From Agrostemma githago (taxonomy: Eukaryota; Streptophyta; Magnoliopsida; Caryophyllales; Caryophyllaceae), in the NCBI GenBank assembly GCA_958450325.1, contig OY288253.1:60512266-60576265 (forward strand): a stretch of DNA of 64,000 nt, in the 5' to 3' direction. Positions 54,960-64,000 of this stretch are shown one piece after another. Position numbers and translations under genes: made by a program. The first letter of the stretch is position 1, and each line of letters starts with the position of its first letter. The notes under the pieces were generated by a model, which saw only the letters and a program-made list of their open reading frames with translations, was not told where the DNA came from and made no database searches.

Positions 54960-56765
54960 CAAAAATATTGTCAAACATTGTGTAGGAAACACTTTTTTTG
55001 TTGATAAGACAAATCAGACAACAATTTACCAACAAGATAATTAGCATAATCACATACTACAGAGTGCTCATTATACCTATTGTCATAAGAATGTAATTGA
55101 GGAAAGAATAATCAATTGGTAAAGTATCGCCTCCATCCTGCAATGAAAATCGAGAAAGATGGTCAGCCACAGAATTCTCGGTGCCCTTCGCATCCTTTAT
55201 TTCCAAATCGAACTCCTGAAGTAGAAGACCATCGCAGTAATCTTGATTTGGCTTCCTGCTTCGCGAGAAGTAGAGGTGATCATATGCGGGTTCGGGTTGG
55301 ACATGGGTCGGGCTAAGTGTGAAATTTTGGCTTACGGGCAAGCGGGTTAGTGGGTTTGGGACGGGTTCACGGGCCGCCTGACCTTTGTATATTTTTGAAA
55401 CTATTGTGTCCAAGCCCGCTAAAAATTCGGACGGATGACACAGGCTAATCGGACAGTACGACCCATGATCAACTCTAGCAATAAGGCACTTTAGGGCCGC
55501 ATGGTCAGTAAAAAATCGTCACTTTTGATCCCTATTAAATAAGATCAAAACTTCTCCAATGTATAAACCACAGCTAAAAGTTCCTTCTCCGTAGTAGTAT
55601 ACTTCATCTGAGCCTCATCCAGAGTTCGACTCGCATAGTAAATGACATTCAATGCCTTTACCTTTCTTTGACCAAGCACCGTGCCAATTGTATCGTCATT
55701 GACGTTACACATTATCTCGAACGGAAGCTCCTAATCCGGAACCTGAATAATCATAATGTTGTGATCAAGGCCTACTTTAACAGATAAACACTCATCAGTA
55801 AAAATAAATGCGACATCCTTAAATAGTAGTCGTGTAAGTGGTTTAGAAATTTTGGAGAAATCCTTGATAAATCGGAGATAAAAATTGGCATGTCCAAGAA
55901 AACTCCTAACACCCTTCACATTAACTGGAGGAGTCAATTGCTCTGTCACTTGCACCTTCGCCTCATTGACTTGGATGCCACTATAATAATGAGAAAGATT
56001 ACTGCATATACGACCAAATTGATCAATAATATCTGAATCTGATAAATCGATCCAGAGCAACTTCCTCCATCAGAAACTAATTGCCCGAGGACAACTTTCT
56101 CGTTGACCATAAAATGACACTTCTACTTTAGCACAGGATTCACCTCGATACATCTTTGCATGACTTTATCAAGGTTATAAGCAATCAGTAAAACTACTTC
56201 CGTAGACACTGAAATCATTCATAATACTCTATATACTCAGAAAAAATATCCTCCTGTACACCTTTGAAAGGTCGCAGTGGCATTACACAACCAAAATGTC
56301 ATTCTGCGATAAGCAAAAATAGCGTGGGGGCAAGTGAAAGTAGAATTTTCCCGATCATTAGGATGGATCGGGATCTAAAAGAATCCTGACTAGCCATCTA
56401 AATCACAAAAACTTATGAAAGACTAACCTTTCTATCATTCAGATTTATGAATGGGAGAGATAAATGATCTTTCTTAGTGGCGGCATTTTACTTGTCTATA
56501 ATCAATGCACATCCGCCACCCTGTTACGATGCGAGTAGGTATTAATTCATTTTTTTCGCTTTTAACCACGATAGTCCTGCCTTTTCTTTGAGATGACCTG
56601 AAGTGGACTCACCCATTTAGAGTGACCGATAGAATAAATTATATTTGCATCAAACAGTTTCATCTCGACGTCCTGCATCTTCGGTTAATTTACGTTGACC
56701 CCGTCTAACCCAATTCTATGCATGCATATATCGGGGCTAATTCTATGTCTTATCTAAGCCAGTAT
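54960..56765 (-). pseudogene. Athila RT-RNaseH-integrase fragment, - arm of inverted duplication
   Basis: Reading leftward: AATTAGCCCCGATATATGCA at 56749-56730 (RT N-terminus), then LDGYSG-like and FSVYGSSF-like RT regions, AKVQVTEQLTPPVNVKGVRS, FLGHANFYLRFIKDFSKISK, FDLEIKDAKGTENSVADHLS, and an integrase start (DYANYLVGKL, LSYQQKKCFL, QYFWD) near 54968. By eye it is about 85% or more similar to the + arm. It is interrupted by its own small hAT MITE. The arms meet almost directly, leaving an asymmetric loop of about 130 nt. Confidence 0.85.
55271..55477. mobile_element. Small hAT-like MITE in the - arm
   Basis: TAGAGGTGATCATATGCGGG at left and its partner CGACCCATGATCAACTCTA at right, with an imperfect 8-bp duplication (GCGAGAAG / GCAATAAG). 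It interrupts the RNase H region; the + arm lacks it. GC-rich interior with GGGTTCGGGTTGG. Confidence 0.65.
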
Positions 56766-57700
56766 CAAGCGTACTCATTAGATTTTGACGTTTTGGTGAT
56801 AACACTGAACACTTAAAACTATTCATCTTTGCAATGAAAAAGTTTTTTATTTTTATTGTATAGAATATTTGTGCTAATTTGGGTATCTGTATTGTAGGAT
56901 GAAGGTATTATCTTTTGTCTCCTTTAAACAGCAGGAGCAGCCGGAAGAAGCAGCAAACAAGGCACTCTAAGAATTTCAAGCGTGTCTTATGTGAGTTTGT
57001 TTCACGATTTCGAGAGTTTTATTAAATGCGTGGCTGTAGTCCCTAGGTGGTGTCCCATTTAGTTAATTGGAGATATTACCCTTTGTATCCTTTTCTTTCA
57101 TATTATGTCTCTAGGATTTTCCTCAGTATCTCTTGCCCATTGAGCAAGGCGTGAAACTTCATAAAAAATTCTTTTACTGGTCGACATTTTCTATTTTGCT
57201 TATCTAATTGCGGCACCTGCCTTGGGCGGGTCAACAGGGTAGAAGCTGGAAAAGTTTGCATTTTCTGGGAGCTCAATCTTCAGACTTGTGTACATAATTT
57301 ACCAAATTCCTCATTGGAATGCCTGGAGATGTGAAACCGGAGTGGGAAGAAACACGGAAACATTGGGGGTGGAAGAACAGGCCCAAACAAATGTAACTAT
57401 TATTTTCCATTGGTTTTATTTGGTGTTATTATTATTGGCTTGGTGCAATTGAATTCTGTGGCTGCCGCCATTGGAAGTGAAGATATGAATCATATGACAC
57501 GAAAAGCTCCATGTAAATATTGTTATCATTTTATATATGATGATTGGAGTTATTCTCAAATCTTTGCTTGGAGGGATTGTGTTTGTTATTGAATATTTTG
57601 TTCGGACGGAGAAAGCGTTGTGGAGGATGAAGAACGAGGCATCTGTAGATGAATTTGTGAACGTCTACTTTACAAGTCAAATTACCTCGTCAATATAAGG
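56766..57700 (+). other. Unassigned exon-like sequence downstream of the duplication
   Basis: TTTAAACAG/CAGGAGCAGCC (56932) and CTTAT/GTGAGT (56992) bracket an exon-like piece that is open in more than one frame, and an ORF extends through 57257-57467. It could be displaced 3' exon/UTR sequence of EI24 or an older gene fragment. No domain recognised. Confidence 0.25.
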
Positions 57701-59394
57701 AGAAAAAGGGAGGGAAATGATATAAATAAGAGTAGACATGGAAAATTTGGATATTTATTTGAATTTTTGTTGAAAAAAAATGTTTTTTTCCTCGAATTAG
57801 CCACAAGGGTATTACAAATTTACAATAATGTTGTCTTGTCTCAAGTACTGTATTAAGACATCTTTGGTAAAAATGATGGGAATTAATAAGAGAAGACATG
57901 TAATATTGAGATTTATTCTTAATTACACCTCCATCTCATAAATCATGCCACCAAGTGTACCTCCTTCCTAAGGTTGTCTTGAGAGCACTTTGGTTAGAAT
58001 CGTGACCTTGATCGATCGTGGGATCACATAATCCCACAATCCAAAATACGGCCATTGATTTGAATTGTTGTAGGATCGTTAAGTTGTAGAATTGTAGTAG
58101 AATCAGTCATAATTGAAGTAGGATCGTGTAGAATTGTAGGTAGGATTGTATGATCCTACTATCTTCTTCATATTCTATGATTTTATTTGTTACTCTATAT
58201 TGTAAATGTTGTGTATATGAAAACTAAATTCATTCAAAAAAACATTCAATTACCAAATGTAAATAGTTATAAACTCATTTATAAACATTATATGATACAA
58301 TTCACAAGAAAATAATACAAAAAAACTCATTTATTTAAACTATTTGTAGGATTTTTTTCGTCAATTCAATTTCCAAAGTAGAATCCCGATTCTAACAATC
58401 TTTGTTAAGAGAACTCGTGGCAAAGTGATTAAGTCCAAGAACGACTAGATCATGGGTTAGCAGAACGCTAACCCACATAACCTCTCCAGTTAATCAACAT
58501 CCTACATTCCTACCTGACAATAGTCACATGAACCACCATCTCTATCAACATCAAAAGAAGTAGAGAACTCCCTCCTTTCCCTGTACTAAAAGGGACAACT
58601 GCCTCCTCTATCTCACCACCCTACACCAGTGAGACCATCTCTAGTGCTCCGACTCTACCCTTGTTTTGACCCAGGTTAATGGGTGGTTGGTGGTGAACAA
58701 GTTCGAGAGATCGTTCACTGCTTTGAGTTTGGTATACTATCTCTCCTAACATCTTTCCTCCATTGATTTTCTCGTACCAATCTAGTTTCGTTCTCATTGG
58801 TTTAATTCCATTACATTAAACACGGCCCCTAAGATCCCAAACGTTAAAACCGACCTAGACTATAGACCGTCCCCAGGATCAAACCGACCTATCACTAAAC
58901 TAAAGTTAGTCGAGTTATAAAACATAAATATTGTATGCCTAGCGGGTTACAAAAAAACTGCCAAGTTGCCGTTCTTTCAGTGGGTATTGAGTCTTCTTAG
59001 AAGCTTCATTCCTTCATTTCATGGAAAACTAAAAATCAAACTACAATAGCCGAGTATAAAAGTATGGAGGGTTACGTCTTCAGATACCACTCTTTTCTGA
59101 CAACAAATCAACCACTCAAAATCCGCACTAAACACCTTAACATCGAGTGCCATTTTTTAAGTGAAGGTTTTCCAAGCACTCAACTTCGACCTGCGGATAT
59201 CGTGGCTAAGACTATTGAGGGAGAATATTGAGGGAGGGTTGTCATACTTCGTTATAGATTGTAACTAACTTACCTTGCATCAAGGTAGTACCATATTATA
59301 TATTTATATATACACACTCATTATCTCCATCCTAATACATTCTACAAACTTTATACAAAACGTTCCTATGGAGTTAGTTCACAGTTACCAAAAT
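57701..59394. other. Intergenic; one possible fold-back element
   Basis: 57974-58408 has weakly complementary ends (GAGCACTTTGGTTAGAATCG against CGATTCTAACAATCTTTGTT) around repeated GTAGGATCGT/GTAGAATTGTAG words, possibly a MITE. The rest holds no gene that I can see. Confidence 0.35.
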
Positions 59395-59917
59395 CAGTGG
59401 CGGACCTAAGATTTTTCAGGTAGGGGGCACTATTTTTTTTCTGACATTTTCGCATTTTTAAACTATTTTTACGATATTTTTTTCTATATAATAATGAACA
59501 ATGAGACTTGTCAAAAAAATGCTTATATATGTTTTAAATCATATTTTTATCACACGGTTATTAAATCATTACCAAATTAAATAAACTAATTATATTATAT
59601 AGGAAAAAATTGAGACAAATATTTGCAACGTGTCGTGAATAATATGTAAGTAAAAGAGTGAAGGTTTTGAGAAATAGTTTAAGTATAATATATAGAAATT
59701 TTCATTAAAATGTGACATTAAGTATGAGGTGTAAAATTGGTTATATGATCAACCTCATGTTAAAAAATGCACCGATTGGGATTCGAACCCCCACCGTTCG
59801 TGAGAAAAGCAAATTCTTAAACCACTGTACCATCACTAATATAATGCTAATTAGTCTTACTGAAAAACCTACTTATTTTTAAATGGACTGGGGGGCCCCT
59901 CCCTAGGTCCGCCTCTG
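59395..59917. mobile_element. hAT element, non-autonomous
   Basis: Starts CAGTGGCGGACCTAAG and ends CTAGGTCCGCCTCTG (TIR CAGNGGCGGACCTA). A perfect 8-bp duplication ACCAAAAT lies at 59387-59394 and 59918-59925. 523 bp, no transposase, with a tRNA-like region inside. Confidence 0.9.
59775..59836 (-). other. tRNA-like sequence with Pol III A and B boxes
   Basis: On the - strand TGGTACAGTGG (59832-59822, A box) is followed 33 nt later by GGTTCGAATCC (59789-59779, B box), the spacing of a tRNA gene. No convincing acceptor stem or anticodon loop, so this is a decayed tRNA or the head of a SINE carried within the hAT element. Confidence 0.6.
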
Positions 59918-59925
59918 ACCAAAAT

Positions 59926-60377
59926 GAACTGCAGTTCACTAATAAGTAATAACGCAGATTCTCATTCCCCAAACACGAACCCAAAGCAGCCTATGTTGAG
60001 TAGAACATACAGCAGTCTTCTTGTATTAAATCTCGCATCAGCTGCACCTGTTTCGAGCGCACTCTAATTTGCATCACAATTGAATGTATGTGTGTATGTA
60101 GCCTGTCCTCTCAACATAAATCGCACCTGCTCATCACAAAATGTACTCTGATACACTGCCTGTATTTGGAAAAAAATCAGGTTGCATTTAAGAGTAATTA
60201 AAACAGCAGCAGCTTGCTTGCGGATATCGTGGCTAAGACCTCAACCTCATTCCGTTCCACCTCCAGCCCAAAATTTACTACCCCAATCTCCACCCTCCTA
60301 CAATTCAATGAACTGAACTACATATATCAGGCTACTCAACCTGCAAACCCTTTTTTTGAGGAAGGTTCAAGTAACAC
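59926..60377. other. Intergenic sequence
   Basis: No gene. GCGGATATCGTGGCTAAGAC at about 60220 repeats exactly at about 59197, on the other side of the hAT element. Confidence 0.4.
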
Positions 60378-62270
60378 TGATACGGGTTAGTCGCCTCACC
60401 ATAATCAAAATATACCTAGATTACTATTAATAGATAGCTAGCGGGAAGTAGGGTCGATTCCAAATGGAGGCAAAGTGAAAATTATAAGCCAGTTGATTAA
60501 CTTAATGGATCACGATTATAATGGGTTTTGATAAGCTAACAGTCTAATTAAATTAATAATCTACAGCTAATTAATAATCTAAATCAATAAGAGAAAAATA
60601 CCAGAGTCGTTGGATACCACGAATCAAAACAGGCATACATATGATTTCCAAATAATCAGTTAAGACTAGTTAAATAATATCGACACGGTCCTCTTGGATC
60701 ACTAGTCATCCTAAAAATCACGCTCTCCCTACTTATTAGGGAATTCTATCGATTACAACGAATCCACTTTATTCCAGGCTTTCGATCTTAGGTCGGGATT
60801 TGCAAGATATAAGAAATCAATTACGGCCTATAATCAAATACTTGTCAATTAAAAGTTGTAAGAGCGATTTAGTTCATAAAAGACAATAATTCAATAGTCA
60901 CATGAACACTTGGTCATTCATAAATTACCTATAACTCTAGTGAAATAAATTTAGGTACTCATATTTATAGTGACAATGATTATATCAACAACGATGATGA
61001 TGACAACGGAATAAGACATGATTTCTAAGAATAACAGAATGATATAAAATATGTAAAGTAATGCAGTTATAAGAACCAGATGAATAACAGGATGGATGAA
61101 TGGTGGAAGAATTAAGGAAACAGAAAGATTAAAAGACTACAGAAACAGAAGAGGATAAGAATTGAGAAATTGAGAAGAGATTAACAAGAGAAAACTAATT
61201 ACGTTAAACTAATAAAATCTAAAAATAGAAAGACGAATAAAATCTAACAGTACTCGGAAGAGGAGGTAGGGAAGAAGAGAAAGATTACCGAAATAGGAAA
61301 TTGTAGAATTGTAGATGAAGAATAGAAATTAATAAAACTCAAATAACAATAACAACGGAATTCTGAAACTCCTTGAATTAACTATCGAGAACTTGAAGAT
61401 TATTGAAAGTTTGGAAGAAATAAAAATAATAGCTACTTGTGTTTTGATTACAGAGATAAAGATGAAGATGAAAGATATTTGAAACTGAAGAGATCCAGCT
61501 GTATTTATAATGATGCAAGACCTTCATTAACTACCTAGTAACTCCCCCTTAAATTGCCAACCTCAATCTCCCACTAACTGCTAATAGTGCGTAAACACAG
61601 AAGTAGTGGGGTGAAGGAAACCTGACGCGCAACGAGAAGATCCTGGGTAGTTATCGAAAATATCTAGGGTCGACTGACCTTTTGGCTTGAGTCGACTGGA
61701 GTTCCAGTTGGTCGACTGGATGGTTAAGCCTGGGTCGTCTGACTTCCCAGTCGGTCGACTAGGGTCCTTCAGCCTGGGTCGACTGGCTTCCCAGTCGATC
61801 GACTAGAATCCTTCAGTCTGGGTCGACTGATTCTTTGGTTGGTCGACTGAGGTTATGTCTTGATGATGGTCGATCCGACTGGTTAATGTGGTTGACTCGA
61901 CTCGAGCTAACAAGGGCGCCCAGTCGGTCGACTGGGGTATCTGGATTGACTTCACTTGGCTGCGACTTGGGCGAGTCGAGCTTGATTATGCCTATAGATC
62001 GGGCCTTCTTCTTATTTGGGTTGAGTTTGTCTTTCAGCTTTTATATTTACTTGATTTTCGCACAACGACTCGGTTTTAGAGCTTGAACGATTTTTGACGT
62101 GTTTTTGAGCTCTTTTGACTACTCGGTCTAAATTATCTGCAAAATAACAAAAGAATACCCGAGTAGCACATATGAGAGAAAATAACGTAAACTGACTCCT
62201 AAAATTAATAAAATGACACGGAAATGCGTGCCAAAATAAGTGAAAAAATGTATAAGAACGACACGCATCA
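60378..62270 (-). repeat. 3' LTR of an Athila-type element
   Basis: On the - strand TGATGCGTGTCG...CCCGTATCA (TGATGCG/CGTATCA ends), 1893 bp, directly after a PPT. The AGTAGGGTCGATTCC tract near the 3' end is Athila-like. 61670-61940 carries an array of CAGTCG(A/G)TCGACTG palindromes. No PBS follows the left end, so this is the 3' LTR. ORFs at 61835-62308 are fortuitous. Confidence 0.75.
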
Positions 62271-62284
62271 AATCTCCCCAAACT
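62271..62284 (-). other. Polypurine tract of the Athila-type element
   Basis: On the - strand AGTTTGGGGAGATT immediately before TGATGCG, preceded by GCTTGAGGACAAACAATGG, the sequence commonly found before Athila/Tat 3' LTRs. Confidence 0.8.
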
Positions 62285-63634
62285 GAACCATTGTTTGTCC
62301 TCAAGCAATCAAACACACAAATATCTACGGGAACGGATACAACTCAAAGCTACTTACACCAACTAGACTCGCTACAAAAACCGACTCAAATTAGCGACAC
62401 TTAGAAAACATGAACTGTCTCAAGCTATGGCATGATCGAGAGAATAACAGTGAACCATCAACCTTGCTAGGCTTACGGTTGTCGGACTCTCGCGGTTACA
62501 CTCTACTCTCAGGAAGGAGATACAGAATATGTATGTAAGATAGAGAGAAAGAGAGACACTTGCCTAATCTGCGACCTATAAACGCATTCATGCAATCTAA
62601 TGTGATGACAATCTTTACAAATCATTTGCACATTCTAAAGTCGAAACCAAACACGTATCGAGGCAAAGCATGGTGGAAAGGAATATGGGTAAGTGATGGG
62701 TAAGAAGGGTTATAGTTTTGGGAATGTGGAGGTGATAGTCGTTCAAACTTCCAAAATATATCACCAAATTACCAAATCATACAAACGATAATATCAAGCT
62801 GATTAATGACGACATTCTCCATATCATGCTTATTCCAATCATATTGACTCCATAATAATATTATGATCATGCATCGGAGTCCACAACTCGATCTTTTTCC
62901 TCTTTTCTTTTATTCTTCAGTTTTTTCTTTTCGAAACGACACTATATATACACAACAATTGAAACATATATATAACCAACCGACTTATCTCATCCAAATA
63001 ACAATACTACCACGACTAATTCGACTAGGGCAGGCAATTTAGGCTTGTGGTTAATATTGTGGTAAGGGGATAATTCGATTTTTGAGTGATAACTAAAATT
63101 GGAAAAGGGGAAAATAGAAAGAGAAATAAGAAGGCCTTGACATATGTTAGTGACGACTCGAATGCACAAAGACTTAAGAGATGGACTTCACACTTATGCA
63201 AATTGATGTTACATGTGAAATAGGAGAACTACTCTCATTCTTAAATAGACCGATCATGGATGTGATCGGTCTCATATGGCTCTAAACCTCAGAATTAAAG
63301 TAGTTTGCCAACAATTTACGCCAAGTTTATTTGTTCACTGAAATAACAATTGAAAAATGTCATGACCTAAGACTCGACAAATAAACTAAGATATCACTAG
63401 AATAAGAAAGTTAATAAAACAAGAAAATAAGAGGCAAATATGGTTTCATCATCGTTGCTTAACCCGTTTCGACTCCTAAAAATGCCTAAAATGACTAAAA
63501 ACGAAATAAATGCACGCTGGCAGAAAATATGCAACTAATGCAAATTAAATTAGTTACCCTCCCCAAACCAAACAACACAATGTCTTCATTATGAATAAAC
63601 ACAATTTGGACAACAAAAGAGAAGGAAAAAGTAA
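62285..63634 (-). other. 3' internal non-coding region of the Athila-type element
   Basis: No coding sequence on either strand worth naming. Confidence 0.5.
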
Positions 63635-64000
63635 CTAAACATACAAAACTAAAGAATGAGTAGAAGCAGAGTACCTAATATGTACAAGGAAATCCCCAAA
63701 CCGAACTCTAGTCTTGGTCGGAGTCTGTCGCGGCTGTGGACAATCGCGGTTCCAAAGCATTGGGTGCGGAGCTCGGATCTGGCGGGTTACTCGTCGTGAT
63801 GGTGCCACAACTCGACGTAGGACTCCTAGTGAGAACTCGACCTGACGAACTACCCCTAGTCGGAGCACGAGCCGAAGTACCTCCTCGAGGAACAAGACCA
63901 CTCGTCATACCACCGCGAGTGCCTGGACCACCTGACGGTTCTCCCTTAGTGGGAGCACTACCCGACACACCACCTCTAGTGCTAACACTTCCCGACGGTC
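63635..64000 (-). other. Ser/Pro/Thr/Arg-rich ORF end of the Athila-type element
   Basis: Two overlapping - strand frames run off the right edge. One (63968-63708) is Gly/Ser/Thr/Arg-rich with an imperfect repeat (PTRGSSSGR, PTKGEPSGG, APTRG) and ends in TDSDQD then a stop. In Athila elements the last ORF before the 3' LTR often has a low-complexity tail of this kind, so it is probably the C-terminus of the extra ORF. Too little is visible to name a domain. Confidence 0.4.

Noticed and set aside
58425..58490. Possible tRNA gene (GTGGCAAAGTGATTAAG resembles an A box)
   Set aside because: No B box GGTTCGANNCC at the right distance and no cloverleaf.
61835..62308. ORFs within the right-hand LTR
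   Set aside because: They fall inside LTR and palindrome repeats and have no recognisable product.

Overview
Plant nuclear DNA, AT-rich and intron-rich, built mostly from nested transposable elements. The element set (Tekay/Del-type chromovirus, Athila, Tat with an antisense plant-mobile-domain ORF, Helitron, MULE, hAT and Stowaway MITEs, a LINE) is typical of a TE-rich angiosperm. Athila and Tat together suggest a eudicot; a finer placement is not supported.

Layout. 1-7898: tail and 3' LTR of a Tekay-like element whose body lies left of the window; a Helitron (4056-6409) and a MULE MITE (7196-7520) sit inside the LTR. 7899-16763: Athila material. It comprises LTR-like fragments with palindromic motifs, a decayed + strand Athila (protease, RT, RNase H, integrase, extra ORF; 9699-14500), and a - strand Athila 5' LTR, PBS and gag start joined to it head to head near 14490. 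16764-18621 plus 28530-28592: a GC-rich tract with an antisense acidic ORF remnant and an LTR-like promoter, split by the next element. 18622-28529: a complete, very young Tekay retrotransposon with a GTCCA target duplication, two almost identical 2.14-kb LTRs, and gag-pol in one frame broken by a single UGA. 30292-39691: a - strand Tat element lacking gag, protease, RT and RNase H. It carries a tandem LTR-leader-LTR-leader-LTR head, an integrase remnant, a + strand (antisense) plant-mobile-domain ORF with an intron, and a 61-bp minisatellite in its 3' UTR.

40210-51593 holds the one recognisable host gene: an EI24 (etoposide-induced 2.4) family membrane protein in at least eleven exons, with Stowaway and other MITEs in its introns. 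Just downstream are a LINE tail and a large inverted duplication of a decayed Athila RT-RNaseH-integrase segment (52640-56765). Each arm of the duplication has its own hAT MITE. 57000-60377 is mostly unassigned, with a hAT element containing a tRNA-like Pol III promoter pair. 60378-64000 is the 3' LTR and 3' internal end of another - strand Athila-type element running off the right edge.

Most striking points: the inverted Athila duplication beside EI24 (a possible hairpin-RNA source), arrays of short palindromes in several LTRs with a different motif in each family, the miniature tandem-LTR structure in the Tat element, and the UGA replacing the last zinc-knuckle Cys in the young Tekay element. 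All coding calls come from reading translations and splice signals by eye; no alignments or searches were run.
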